NCBI GenBank assembly: GCA_028716025.1
Contig: JAQUQP010000083.1
Location: forward strand, 1 to 8,092
DNA length: 8,092 nucleotides
Origin: a bacterium
Lineage (GTDB): Bacteria > UBA6262
Direction of reading: 5' to 3'
The notes under the pieces are model-generated. The model saw only the letters and a list, made by a program, of their open reading frames with translations, did no database searches and was not told where the DNA came from. Positions 1 to 6,673 of the stretch are shown here, in pieces. The first letter of the stretch is position 1. Every line of letters begins with the position of its first letter. The position numbers and the translations under genes are program-made.

Positions 1-600
1 GGCATCAAATGAGCCAGGTTCTCTTACTTGGTGGTATCTCAACAGCGGTATCAGGGTGATGAACTTATCTATATAATACTGTCCGCCAATACCTAAATTA
101 AATCCGACAAAACGGTACTGATACTCCAGTTTGCCGCTGGCCGGCGTATCCATGGAGAGAAGGTCAAGATAATAGCCGACGCCCGGTCCAACAAAAAAAT
201 TAAGTTTCCGCTGAGCATAAAAGACATAATAGGCATTCAGGTTGATAGAGGCTATCCTTTCACTCATGCCATATATACCATCCGGCAGGATCATGGGCAT
301 ATAATCATAATTCAGGCTAAAAAGGATATCCGGCCGCTCTTTGACCGCGGCCAATCCCATGCGTAGTTCCAAATGGCCTGAATAATTATCAGTATAATCT
401 TTATATCCTGATATCAATTTGTTCCGGCCTAAATATCCTCCACCGCTGAAAATGAGCATATGCCTTTTGGCTCCGGTCTTGCCTCTCTGACTCAATTCTT
501 CCTTGATCAAAGCTTCATCTTCGGCATGGAGAAAACGCGGCGCCAGCCAGGATACAGCCATGGCCATTAATATTGTAAAAATAATTTTTTTTCTAAACAT
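1..600 (-). CDS. Outer-membrane beta-barrel protein, 3' end cut by window edge
   Basis: An open frame runs from an ATG at 598-600 to the window edge without a stop and gives the first 200 residues. The N-terminus is a typical Sec signal peptide: FRKK, a hydrophobic stretch to about residue 20, then a likely cleavage after LHA (residue 26). The mature part has alternating polar/aromatic segments typical of short antiparallel membrane strands, such as LNAYYVFYAQRKLNFFVGPG followed by a GVGYYLD turn, then FNLGIGGQYYIDKF. The pattern resembles small outer-membrane beta-barrel (OMP_b-brl/OmpA-like) proteins, where 'FVGPGVGYY'-like strands are common. Function beyond membrane insertion cannot be told. 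It lies 120 bp downstream of the glycosyltransferase and has its own promoter (628-656), so it is probably a separate transcription unit. A weak AAGG ribosome site precedes the start. The C-terminal strands lie outside the window. Confidence 0.72.
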   Translation of the reverse strand, partial: MFRKKIIFTILMAMAVSWLAPRFLHAEDEALIKEELSQRGKTGAKRHMLIFSGGGYLGRNKLISGYKDYTDNYSGHLELRMGLAAVKERPDILFSLNYDYMPMILPDGIYGMSERIASINLNAYYVFYAQRKLNFFVGPGVGYYLDLLSMDTPASGKLEYQYRFVGFNLGIGGQYYIDKFITLIPLLRYHQVREPGSFDA

Positions 601-627
601 GGATTGCCTTTTCATAAATTTATAAAT

Positions 628-656
628 CTTATACACTAAATAAATATTATTTGCAA
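628..656 (-). promoter_or_regulatory. Sigma70-type promoter for the beta-barrel gene
   Basis: On the minus strand a TTGCAA -35 box (651-656) is followed after exactly 17 bp by a TATAAG -10 box (628-633) with TG directly before it. The first transcribed base would lie about 20 bp upstream of the ATG at 600, leaving a short leader with a weak AAGG. The match is close to the TTGACA-17-TATAAT consensus, but the region is AT-rich and chance matches are possible. Confidence 0.55.
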
Positions 657-720
657 TAATAATTTTTAATATTTTTTCCTTGGCCCTTTCCAAAAACAAT
701 ATCTAGTAACAAGACCTTTA

Positions 721-1818
721 TCATCTGCGTGTTAGCTTGTGGAATATTCTCTCATTACTATCATGCGGCGCGATGATTAGTGCTTGCTCCCTGATCGCAG
801 CGATCTGCGCCGGATCAGTCAGCCAGCTATTTATGATTTCCGGTACCTTCTTAATATCCTCTACCAAGATCCCAGCTTTATGAGCAACCACAAACTTGGC
901 ATTTTCTTCTTCTTGTCCGGGAATGGCATTGATCATTAATAACGGCAGTCCGAAAGTCAGGCATTCAGTAACTGTCAGCCCGCCCGGCTTAGTGATAACT
1001 ACATCGCTCATAGCGTAATACTCATACATTTTATCGGTAAAACCGATCACTTGAACGGCTAGTTTGCCGGTACTCGCTTCTTTGGTCAGTCTGGCTTGTA
1101 ATTTTCTATTTAAACCAGTGCTCACAATTACCCGTATTTTTCCGGCTAATATCTCCAAATCCTTAATAATTAAGGATAAATCGCCGATACCTCCGGCTCC
1201 GCTTAAAATAAGCACCGTGAACAAACCGGACCGCGGGCTTTTTTTTGTAAAAGCGTTAATTGGTTTGATGGGTATTCCGGTTATCGTAATATTTTCTTCC
1301 GGGATCCCTTTTTGCCGCAAGACTTGTTTTACCGCTCCCGAGGCTACAAAATAATCATCAACCTGGTTACTCACCCATAAACTATGAGGATAATAATCGG
1401 TAACCACAGCGCCAAGCTTAAAATCTCTTTTTTTGTCTTTTAACAGGGAAATGGGTAAAAAGTGGGTAGTGATGATTTTCGTTGGTTTAGCCAGATCAAG
1501 GTAATGGTAAAAAGAACCAAAAAAACTATCCTCGATCTTCCGGGCCAGTCTGGTAAGAATATGTTCTTTATAACCAACCTCGGTCCCTTGGTATAATAGG
1601 GACCATAATTTAGGGAATCTTTTAATCAGCAAATAGTATCCGTCGCGATAAATGAAGCGGTACCAAGCAGGAGCAAAATCGAGGATATCTTTCATTTCTA
1701 CGGTTATTTGAGCCTGTTGGCTAAAATAATCAGCCAAGGCCTCGGCAGCCTTTTTATGGCCGGCACCGCAGGGAGCATAAAGGATCAATATCTTTTCCAA
1801 CGGCAGATTATAGGACAA
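721..1818 (-). CDS. Glycosyltransferase of MGDG synthase / UgtP (GT28) family
   Basis: The protein has 365 residues, about the usual size for bacterial monogalactosyl- or glucosyl-diacylglycerol synthases. The N-terminal half matches the MGDG-synthase domain: APCGAGH at residues 15-21 after a beta-strand, then THFLP (118-122) and TDYYPHSLW (140-148). The C-terminal half is a MurG-like nucleotide-sugar domain with a glycine-rich loop (LSGAGGIGD near 205), KPGGLTVTE (277-285) and PGQEEEN (300-306). Family members transfer a sugar from UDP-sugar to diacylglycerol at the cytoplasmic membrane face. The exact donor and acceptor are not visible here. The start is TTG at 1816-1818. It is preferred because it keeps the GAGH motif and has GGAAG and AAGGA just upstream; no usable ATG precedes the motif. 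The gene overlaps the preceding one by 11 bp, implying translational coupling, and TTG may keep expression low. It appears to end the transcription unit. Confidence 0.87.
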   Translation of the reverse strand: MSYNLPLEKILILYAPCGAGHKKAAEALADYFSQQAQITVEMKDILDFAPAWYRFIYRDGYYLLIKRFPKLWSLLYQGTEVGYKEHILTRLARKIEDSFFGSFYHYLDLAKPTKIITTHFLPISLLKDKKRDFKLGAVVTDYYPHSLWVSNQVDDYFVASGAVKQVLRQKGIPEENITITGIPIKPINAFTKKSPRSGLFTVLILSGAGGIGDLSLIIKDLEILAGKIRVIVSTGLNRKLQARLTKEASTGKLAVQVIGFTDKMYEYYAMSDVVITKPGGLTVTECLTFGLPLLMINAIPGQEEENAKFVVAHKAGILVEDIKKVPEIINSWLTDPAQIAAIREQALIIAPHDSNERIFHKLTRR

Positions 1819-2236
1819 CAGCTTCCAGTTCCTTTTTAGTATTTTCCATCAATATTTTTCTTTCGGGAGTCAATAGCCCTCCAAAATGCAATCCCAGAAA
1901 AAGACTGGCTTGAGAGGGATCACTCTGCCAAGGCCAGATAGCCGCAAAATATACATATTCCGGATCATTAGTATTAAGGTACAAGGTTTGTTCTTTCCTG
2001 ATACCATTTAAAGCCTGGATCACTTCCAGGTCACCCATTTCCCTGGCTGGTTTTTCGCCGGCAGGCTTAAAGGGGGCTTTATAAAATTTATCCAGGATCG
2101 CCAGCAAGGGCGCCAGTTTTTCCGCTGTCACTACCATCCTGGTTTTAACAAACTGCAGATCCTGGTTGAAATACATGTTTTCCGGCGCAAAAAAAGCCTT
2201 CAATTCCTTGATCATTTCTTTAAAAGATTCCTGCAT
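1808..2236 (-). CDS. Unrecognised 142-residue protein coupled to the glycosyltransferase
   Basis: I do not recognise this family. The product is soluble-looking: no signal peptide, no membrane segment and no cysteines. It has a helical, charged N-terminus (SFKEMIKELKAFF) and a central part rich in Lys/Pro (KAPFKPAGEKPAREM). A beta-like stretch with aromatic residues follows (YVYFAAIWPWQSD, then LFLGLHFGG), and the end is a charged helix. The ATG at 2234-2236 is chosen because AGGAG sits 5 bases before it. An in-frame GTG 6 bases further up (2240-2242) would overlap that ribosome site. The gene starts 18 bp after the WD40 gene stop, and its last 11 bp overlap the glycosyltransferase start, so the two are probably made together. 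A role near glycolipid synthesis is only a guess from position. Confidence 0.78.
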   Translation of the reverse strand: MQESFKEMIKELKAFFAPENMYFNQDLQFVKTRMVVTAEKLAPLLAILDKFYKAPFKPAGEKPAREMGDLEVIQALNGIRKEQTLYLNTNDPEYVYFAAIWPWQSDPSQASLFLGLHFGGLLTPERKILMENTKKELEAVVL

Positions 2237-2241
2237 AATCA

Positions 2242-2246
2242 CTCCT
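2242..2246 (-). promoter_or_regulatory. Ribosome binding site deciding the start of the 142-residue gene
   Basis: AGGAG lies 5 bases upstream of the ATG at 2234-2236. It physically overlaps the alternative GTG at 2240-2242, so the shorter start is favoured. Confidence 0.6.
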
Positions 2247-2254
2247 GGTTTAAT

Positions 2255-3241
2255 TTATTGGGGTAATTTCCATAATTTCACTATTCCCTGACTACCACCG
2301 CTGGCCAGCAATTTTTCATCCGGCGAAAAAGCTACGGAAGTAAGCCTCTCATTCCGGCAGTCATATACTCTTAAGCATTTCCCGGTATCAAACGACCATA
2401 ACCTTACTGTCCCATCGGTACTGCCAGAAGCTACGAAGCGGCAGGATGGGGAAATAGCCACGCTTTCCACAGTATTGGTATGACCGCGAAATGTTCTTCG
2501 GCATCGGCCGCCTTTTAGGCTCCACAACTTTATCGTAAAATCATCACTGCCGGCGACAATAAAGTTCTTATTTCTGGCGCAGGCCACAGTATTGACCCAG
2601 GACTTATGGCCTTTATAAACCTTTATCCTTTTTCCGGTCCTAACAGACCATAGCCGTATGTTATGGTCTGTTCCACCCGAGATCAAATATCGTCCTAGCG
2701 GAGAAAAAGCGATCCAGCGCGGCGTATGATGCTGTTTAACCGGTACCATTACTTTAAAAACCTTATCGCATTTTTGCCCTACTAGGTCCCATAACCTCAA
2801 GGTGCGATCAGCGCTGGCTGAGGCCAAATACCGGCTATTCGGAGAAAAAGCTACGGACCGGACACCCAGGGTATGCCCCCTGAAAGTATGGATGCACATC
2901 CCTTGATAGATCGACCACAATTTAACAGTCTGATCCAGGCTGGCGGAAGCCACATAATTCCCGCTGCGGGAAAAATCCACGGACATAACCGTGTTAGTAT
3001 GCCCTTTAAAAATCGTGATGAGAGTGCCTTGATCTAACAACCATAAATTTATTGTTTTGTCAGCGCTGCCTGAAGCTAAAAACTTGCCATCCGGTGAAAA
3101 AGCTACACAGAGTATCCCTTTAGAATGTCCTGGCAGTTCTTTAGATAGGAATAAATCTTGGTCTTTATTCTCCTTGAGGTTGCATCCAAACAATAAACCT
3201 ACGGTCAGGATCATACCTATAAGCATGAAGTATTTTTTCAT
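2255..3241 (-). CDS. WD40 seven-bladed beta-propeller lipoprotein
   Basis: The 328-residue product begins with a lipoprotein signal: two lysines, a hydrophobic stretch and the lipobox LFGC with Cys20, so the mature protein should be lipid-anchored outside the cytoplasm. The rest is one propeller of seven WD40 repeats. The repeat-ending Trp of each blade is at residues 67, 109, 151, 198, 240, 282 and 324. That is a 42-residue period, with 47 only at blade 4, which carries five extra residues. The GH dipeptide is present in blades 1, 2, 3, 5 and 6 and absent from 4 and 7. The structural Asp six residues before Trp is present in blades 1-6 and replaced by Gln318 in blade 7. WD40 propellers are protein-interaction platforms, so no enzymatic role is expected. 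The gene starts 13 bp after the HEAT-repeat gene, which suggests a shared transcript and perhaps a shared complex. AGGA lies 11 bases before the ATG. Confidence 0.92.
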   Translation of the reverse strand: MKKYFMLIGMILTVGLLFGCNLKENKDQDLFLSKELPGHSKGILCVAFSPDGKFLASGSADKTINLWLLDQGTLITIFKGHTNTVMSVDFSRSGNYVASASLDQTVKLWSIYQGMCIHTFRGHTLGVRSVAFSPNSRYLASASADRTLRLWDLVGQKCDKVFKVMVPVKQHHTPRWIAFSPLGRYLISGGTDHNIRLWSVRTGKRIKVYKGHKSWVNTVACARNKNFIVAGSDDFTIKLWSLKGGRCRRTFRGHTNTVESVAISPSCRFVASGSTDGTVRLWSFDTGKCLRVYDCRNERLTSVAFSPDEKLLASGGSQGIVKLWKLPQ

Positions 3242-3254
3242 TTAGATATCATTC

Positions 3255-4127
3255 CTACTTTTGGTCATTAATAGTGCTTTCTTTTTCAGCCAAGGCCTGT
3301 TTGATCAAGCTTATACCTGGATATTTCTTTTTTTGCGCGATATTTTTAAGTTCGGGCATGTATTCCCTGCCCAATTTCATGAATTCTGTTGCCGCCCAGT
3401 ATACCGTCTCCCCGGATTCCCGTTGCAATAATTTTCTCAGGTAACGTGACTTCTTTTTCACTGTCAGATGATCGTACTCTATTTTGCTGATCGCGAGCCG
3501 GGCAACTTCACGGTAATCCTTATTGTCCAGTTCCTGCTTCAATAATGGAATGGCTTCTGGTTTATTGATCATAGCTAAAGCATATATAGCTTGTGTTTTT
3601 AGCACTTCGTCGTTCTTTTTTAAATATTGCATTGCCAGTTCATAGCCAGAAGTATCTCCTAATTCCCCCAATGCCCGCGCGGCGTAGAGTTGCAGTGCGG
3701 GATCCGGATCTTTGATCACTGTTTTCAGTTTTTCAATAGAGGTATTATCTCCCACCGCCCCTAGGGAAACAGCGGCAATGTGCCGGTTGAAACGGTCAGT
3801 ACTATGCTCTAAATACCACTCTATTATATCCTTGGCTCCCTTATCCGCGAATTCGGCTAATTTCAAAATAATTTCATTTTTGGCCGAAACAGATACTTTC
3901 ATTTCACCCAATATGGTCTTGATCGGATGATCCTCTTTACTTTCAACTAATATTTCGATCAGGGCCGAAGATTCTTCTTTCTTTAAGCGGTTAAAATTAT
4001 CTTCATTAATGGATAGATTACTATCCTTATTGAGATAAAATATTTCATCCCTGATGCCTTCTGCCCAAACCGTTGAAGATAAGACTAATAAAAAAAGTAC
4101 TACTATTATGCTTTGACCCTTTAACAC
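3255..4127 (-). CDS. Secreted HEAT-repeat protein
   Basis: The 290-residue product has a clear Sec signal peptide: hydrophobic residues 7-18, then cleavage expected after VWA at residue 22, with no lipobox cysteine. It is therefore probably periplasmic or exported. After a charged linker, residues of about 85-215 form tandem two-helix units of HEAT/PBS-lyase-repeat type. The signatures are RFNRHIAAVSLGAVGD (112-127), ALQLYAARALGELGD (144-158), then VLKTQAIYALAMI and YREVARLAISKI. Such repeats make curved scaffolds that bind proteins; no catalytic motif is seen. The start is GTG at 4125-4127, supported by AGAGGG 5 bases upstream and by the signal peptide beginning there. It lies 71 bp after yraN and 13 bp before the WD40 lipoprotein. 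The pairing of two extracytoplasmic interaction-repeat proteins is suggestive of a complex, but this is inferred only from adjacency. Confidence 0.87.
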   Translation of the reverse strand: MLKGQSIIVVLFLLVLSSTVWAEGIRDEIFYLNKDSNLSINEDNFNRLKKEESSALIEILVESKEDHPIKTILGEMKVSVSAKNEIILKLAEFADKGAKDIIEWYLEHSTDRFNRHIAAVSLGAVGDNTSIEKLKTVIKDPDPALQLYAARALGELGDTSGYELAMQYLKKNDEVLKTQAIYALAMINKPEAIPLLKQELDNKDYREVARLAISKIEYDHLTVKKKSRYLRKLLQRESGETVYWAATEFMKLGREYMPELKNIAQKKKYPGISLIKQALAEKESTINDQK

Positions 4128-4162
4128 CTTGACCCTCTCGTTTAATACTATTGTTTTCCTTT

Positions 4163-4190
4163 AACTGCCATCCGCGAACCGTCATCTGCC
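4163..4190 (-). repeat. Imperfect 14-bp tandem repeat in the yraN/HEAT gap
   Basis: On the minus strand GGCAGATGACGGTT (4177-4190) is followed directly by CGCGGATGGCAGTT (4163-4176), 10 of 14 bases identical. The patch fills much of the 71-bp gap (4128-4198) and looks unlike the flanking coding DNA. No convincing promoter or terminator was seen in this gap. Confidence 0.4.
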
Positions 4191-4198
4191 GTCTTTTT

Positions 4199-4570
4199 TT
4201 AATACCGGTACCGGCCATCAGACTGAAAAGCATTTTCGATCAGTTCAATATCTTCACCATTAATGCTTACTACGTCAAAACGTATATCTTTATCTATAAT
4301 CCCTTTGCTTTTAATGTAACCCAGGGCAGCTTTGATAATCTGTCTTTGCTTGTATCCGTTTACGGCTTGTTGCGGCATGCCATAAACCGCGTCTCGGCGT
4401 GATTTTACTTCTACGAATACCAGGGATTCCCGGTCCAGGGCAATGATATCCAGCTCCCCCATCCGGCTGCACCAATTCTGTTCCAATATCGTATATCCAA
4501 GATCCCGTAAGTAATCAGCCGCTTTTTCTTCCCCGGCAAATCCTTTGCGCCGGTTATCAACTTTGGACAT
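4199..4570 (-). CDS. yraN: YraN/UPF0102 family endonuclease-like protein
   Basis: The 123-residue protein has the compact restriction-endonuclease-like fold signature of UPF0102. An N-terminal GFAGEEKAADYL helix (Glu14) is followed by GELDIIA (Asp41) and VFVEVKSR (Glu54, Lys56), then a GMPQQAVNGYKQRQI segment. These are the PD-(D/E)xK positions of a metal-dependent nuclease. The family's cellular substrate is poorly defined and it commonly travels with rnhB. The ATG at 4568-4570 is chosen because AAAGAGG sits 6 bases upstream and the length then matches the family. The longer frame to 4624 would add 18 unlike residues inside rnhB. It overlaps rnhB by 14 bp, so translation is likely coupled. 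Confidence 0.9.
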   Translation of the reverse strand: MSKVDNRRKGFAGEEKAADYLRDLGYTILEQNWCSRMGELDIIALDRESLVFVEVKSRRDAVYGMPQQAVNGYKQRQIIKAALGYIKSKGIIDKDIRFDVVSINGEDIELIENAFQSDGRYRY

Positions 4571-5207
4571 GCCGAGCCTCTTTAACCGGAGTAAAACTTT
4601 TTCGGTGATATGGACACGGCCCATATTTGGCCAAGGCCTCTAGATGCCCTTTTGTTCCATATCCCTTATGCTGGTTAAAACCGTACAGTGGATATTTTTC
4701 ATGCAAATTATTCATTATTTTATCCCGGTGAACCTTGGCAATGACACTGGCCGCCGCTATCGACGCGCTATTCCTGTCTCCCTTGATTATGTTTTTTTGC
4801 GGTATTATTGAACCGGGTAACCGAACCGCGTCGATCAATAAAAAATCCGGGGTTACCCCCAGATTTTCTATCGCTTTTTTCATAGCTATTTTTGTGGCCT
4901 CCAAAATATTGTATTGGTCAATTAATTCAACACTGACTTCACCAATACCTACCGCCACGGCTAAACTATATATTTTTTGGAACAACAAGTTCCGGTCCTT
5001 TTCCGATATCAGTTTGGAATCATTCAATTTAGATAAGAAAATAAATGGCGGCAATATTACTGCCCCTGCGACTACCGGACCGGCTAGAGGGCCTCGTCCT
5101 GCCTCATCAATCCCGGCCACTAGTTTCGCCCCCATGGCGTAACATTGCTCTTCGTTCAAATACAGCTTGCGGACCCTTTTTTTCTCTCTGTATTCATCCT
5201 TTAGCAT
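4557..5207 (-). CDS. rnhB: Ribonuclease HII
   Basis: This enzyme cuts the RNA strand of RNA/DNA hybrids and incises DNA at misincorporated ribonucleotides. The 216-residue product has the full family signature: [20 protein letters not shown] with Asp34, Glu35 and the GRG motif, DSKLIS near 63, LLIDA with Asp126, [20 protein letters not shown] with Asp144, and HKGYGTKGH with Tyr181. The spacing of the four acidic residues fits the known RNase HII active site. The first 28 residues are a basic extension before the core. The start ATG (5205-5207) overlaps the end of rplS by 14 bp and lacks a strong ribosome site, so coupling to rplS translation is likely. Confidence 0.96.
   Translation of the reverse strand: MLKDEYREKKRVRKLYLNEEQCYAMGAKLVAGIDEAGRGPLAGPVVAGAVILPPFIFLSKLNDSKLISEKDRNLLFQKIYSLAVAVGIGEVSVELIDQYNILEATKIAMKKAIENLGVTPDFLLIDAVRLPGSIIPQKNIIKGDRNSASIAAASVIAKVHRDKIMNNLHEKYPLYGFNQHKGYGTKGHLEALAKYGPCPYHRKSFTPVKEARHVQS
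4577..4583 (-). promoter_or_regulatory. Ribosome binding site deciding the yraN start
   Basis: AAAGAGG lies 6 bases before the ATG at 4568-4570, inside the 3' end of rnhB. It supports the 123-residue form over a longer in-frame start at 4624. Confidence 0.6.
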
Positions 5208-5568
5208 CGGTAGGAATGCCTTGGCTGGTTATTCTTTCTTTTATTTTAGCTTCCTTACCTTCTTTATCCCTGATGTAGTACAATTTAGCCCGGCGTACTT
5301 TGCCTTCTTTGACTCTCTCTAATTTAATGATTCGCGGCGAGTTGATAGGGAATGTCCGCTCCACACCTACACCGAACGATATCTTTCTGACCGTGAGAGT
5401 CTCGTTCAATCCCCCGTTCTTGCGGGCAATGACGGTACCTTCAAATATCTGTACCCGTTCATTATCCCCTTCCACTACCTTGGTATGGACCCGGACCAAA
5501 TCTCCCGGTTTAAAGGAAGGGATGTCTTTCTTCAACTGCTTGTCATGCACTACTTTCATTAAATCCAT
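5194..5568 (-). CDS. rplS: Large-subunit ribosomal protein bL19
   Basis: The 124-residue product is L19, which lies at the 30S/50S interface. Recognisable segments are [71 protein letters not shown] and [16 protein letters not shown]. It is slightly longer than the usual roughly 115 residues because of a short tail ([11 protein letters not shown]) that overlaps the start of rnhB. A strong AAGGAG lies 6 bases before the ATG, in keeping with high translation. The gene is separated from trmD by 147 bp that hold an inverted repeat, so its expression could differ from that of trmD. Confidence 0.97.
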   Translation of the reverse strand: MDLMKVVHDKQLKKDIPSFKPGDLVRVHTKVVEGDNERVQIFEGTVIARKNGGLNETLTVRKISFGVGVERTFPINSPRIIKLERVKEGKVRRAKLYYIRDKEGKEAKIKERITSQGIPTDAKG

Positions 5569-5574
5569 GTTTTA

Positions 5575-5580
5575 CTCCTT
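5575..5580 (-). promoter_or_regulatory. Strong ribosome binding site of rplS
   Basis: AAGGAG sits 6 bases before the ATG at 5566-5568. It is the strongest Shine-Dalgarno match in the window and fits a highly translated ribosomal protein gene that is not coupled to the preceding trmD. Confidence 0.7.
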
Positions 5581-5605
5581 CTTTTGGCTTCACCATGTTC
5601 AGCCT

Positions 5606-5694
5606 GATTACACCGATTCTTAAGTACGATTACAGCGATTGCAAGTACTACGAATATTGAATCTGTGGAATCTCTTTTTAGAATCTGTGTAATC
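5606..5694 (-). repeat. Nested imperfect inverted repeat (GATTACACAGATT-type) between trmD and rplS
   Basis: The outer arms are GATTACACCGATTCT (5606-5620) and AGAATCTGTGTAATC (5680-5694), 14 of 15 bases complementary. The inner arms are GATTACAGCGATT (5628-5640) and AATCTGTGGAATC (5660-5672), 10 of 13 complementary. The 7-bp spacers between outer and inner arms are the same length on both sides, leaving a loop of about 19 bases. Each arm thus holds two copies of one roughly 14-bp unit. It may be a dispersed intergenic repeat or an RNA hairpin in the trmD-rplS leader. There is no T-run to make it a standard terminator. Confidence 0.65.
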
Positions 5695-5717
5695 AAAAGC
5701 GAGCTTTGTGAGCTTTT
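5695..5717 (-). repeat. Short hairpin and direct repeat at the trmD stop
   Basis: AAAAGC (5695-5700) and GCTTTT (5712-5717) can pair as a 6-bp stem, and GAGCTTT occurs twice (5701-5707, 5710-5716). The structure begins at the TAA of trmD and abuts the larger inverted repeat. It could be part of the same repeat element. The stem is too weak and the following T-run too short to call a terminator. Confidence 0.35.
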
Positions 5718-6411
5718 ATTTCTTTTTTGTTGATTTTAGATGTTTTTCCCAGAGATCAGGCCTACTTTTCCTGGTTATTTTCTCAGCTTGGTCCCGACGC
5801 CACTGCGCGATAGCGGCATGATTGCCGCTTAACAACACAGCCGGGACTTTCATTTTATTATAAACCGCCGGCCTGGTATAATGAGGCCAATCCAGTAATC
5901 CATTGTAAAAAGAATCTTTTTCATATGATTCTTGCTTGCTGATCGCGCCTGGCAACAATCTCACTATTGCTTCCATTAAAACCATTGCTGGTATTTCGCC
6001 GCCGCTGACCACAAAATCACCGATCGATATCTCTTCATCAACCAATGTGGCCCGGGCTCGCTCATCTATGCCTTCATAGCGGCCGCAGATGATGACCAGG
6101 TGTTTCTTTTTCGCCAATCTATTGGCCATTTGCTGGTCAAGAACTTTACCCTGAGGCGACATTAAAATGACCTGGCTGTTTTTCCGAGATACCTTTTTTA
6201 CAGCTTTAAATAACGGCGCACACTTTATAACCATCCCGGCACCACCGCCGTAAGGAGAATCATCGCAAGTTTGATGACTTCCTTCCCCGAACTGTCGCAG
6301 GTCCATCAGGCTGATATTGACTGCTTTCTTTTTTTGCGCCTGTCTTATTATTGACTCTTCCAGGAATCCTTTAAAGATGCCTGGAAAAAGAGTGACTACT
6401 TCAATCTTCAC
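5716..6411 (-). CDS. trmD: tRNA (guanine-N1)-methyltransferase (m1G37)
   Basis: TrmD methylates G37 next to the tRNA anticodon using S-adenosylmethionine, which prevents +1 frameshifting. The 231-residue product carries the trefoil-knot SPOUT signatures: VTLFPGIF (6-13), [12 protein letters not shown] (50-61), LMSPQG (83-88), [11 protein letters not shown] (108-118), [16 protein letters not shown] (127-142) and [10 protein letters not shown] (172-181) with the presumed catalytic Asp174. A C-terminal [17 protein letters not shown] segment matches the tRNA-binding domain. The start is GTG (6409-6411), with GGAG 8 bases upstream, and it overlaps the khpA stop by 4 bp (GTGA). rimM, the usual upstream neighbour, is absent. 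Confidence 0.97.
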   Translation of the reverse strand: MKIEVVTLFPGIFKGFLEESIIRQAQKKKAVNISLMDLRQFGEGSHQTCDDSPYGGGAGMVIKCAPLFKAVKKVSRKNSQVILMSPQGKVLDQQMANRLAKKKHLVIICGRYEGIDERARATLVDEEISIGDFVVSGGEIPAMVLMEAIVRLLPGAISKQESYEKDSFYNGLLDWPHYTRPAVYNKMKVPAVLLSGNHAAIAQWRRDQAEKITRKSRPDLWEKHLKSTKKK

Positions 6412-6650
6412 TCAATGATCTCCAGAACAACACGTTTCTTGGCTTTTGATCCTGCCGCTCCCAGTAAAAGACGTATGGCTTTTACTATCCGGCCTTGTTT
6501 GCCGATCACTTTGCCAATATCCGGCTGGGATACCCGTAATTCCAATACTACGGCTTGTTCACCTAAAACTTCATTTACGCTTACTTTATCTGGTTCATCC
6601 ACCAAGGCTTTAACAATGTATTCCACCAGATCCTTTATATTACTCAGCAT
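6408..6650 (-). CDS. khpA: KH-domain RNA-binding protein KhpA (YlqC)
   Basis: The 80-residue product is a single KH domain. [17 protein letters not shown] contains the GxxG RNA-contact loop GKQG (50-53), preceded by the [15 protein letters not shown] helix and VVLELRV strand typical of the family. In Firmicutes KhpA pairs with KhpB/Jag and binds RNAs in cell division and elongation control; whether this holds here is inferred. The ATG at 6648-6650 is preferred: it has GGGGG 5 bases upstream and gives a family-like length. An in-frame ATG at 6660-6662 would add four residues but has no spaced ribosome site. It overlaps trmD by 4 bp and lies 121 bp after rpsP, across a repeat-rich gap. Confidence 0.92.
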   Translation of the reverse strand: MLSNIKDLVEYIVKALVDEPDKVSVNEVLGEQAVVLELRVSQPDIGKVIGKQGRIVKAIRLLLGAAGSKAKKRVVLEIIE

Positions 6651-6673
6651 CAGAACCCCCATCTCAACAACGA

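Noticed and set aside
645..700. Possible terminator after the glycosyltransferase
   Set aside because: TTGG-AAAGGG-CCAA gives only a 4-bp stem with no T-run, and the ATTATT-GCA-AATAAT stem is pure A/T and overlaps the promoter -35 box.
4045..4233. Minus-strand 62-residue open frame across the yraN/HEAT gap
   Set aside because: It overlaps two well-supported genes in another frame, has no family features, and owes its openness to the repeat patch.
4735..5142. Plus-strand 135-residue open frame
   Set aside because: It is the antisense shadow of rnhB; composition follows the complementary frame and no ribosome site or motif is present.
5604..5646. Promoter for rplS inside the inverted repeat (TTGCAA-17-AAGAAT)
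   Set aside because: The -10 box matches only 4 of 6 bases and the signal comes from the repeat sequence itself.
5606..5694. CRISPR array
   Set aside because: Units are only about 14 bp, imperfect, and arranged head-to-head with 7-bp spacers; no cas genes are nearby.
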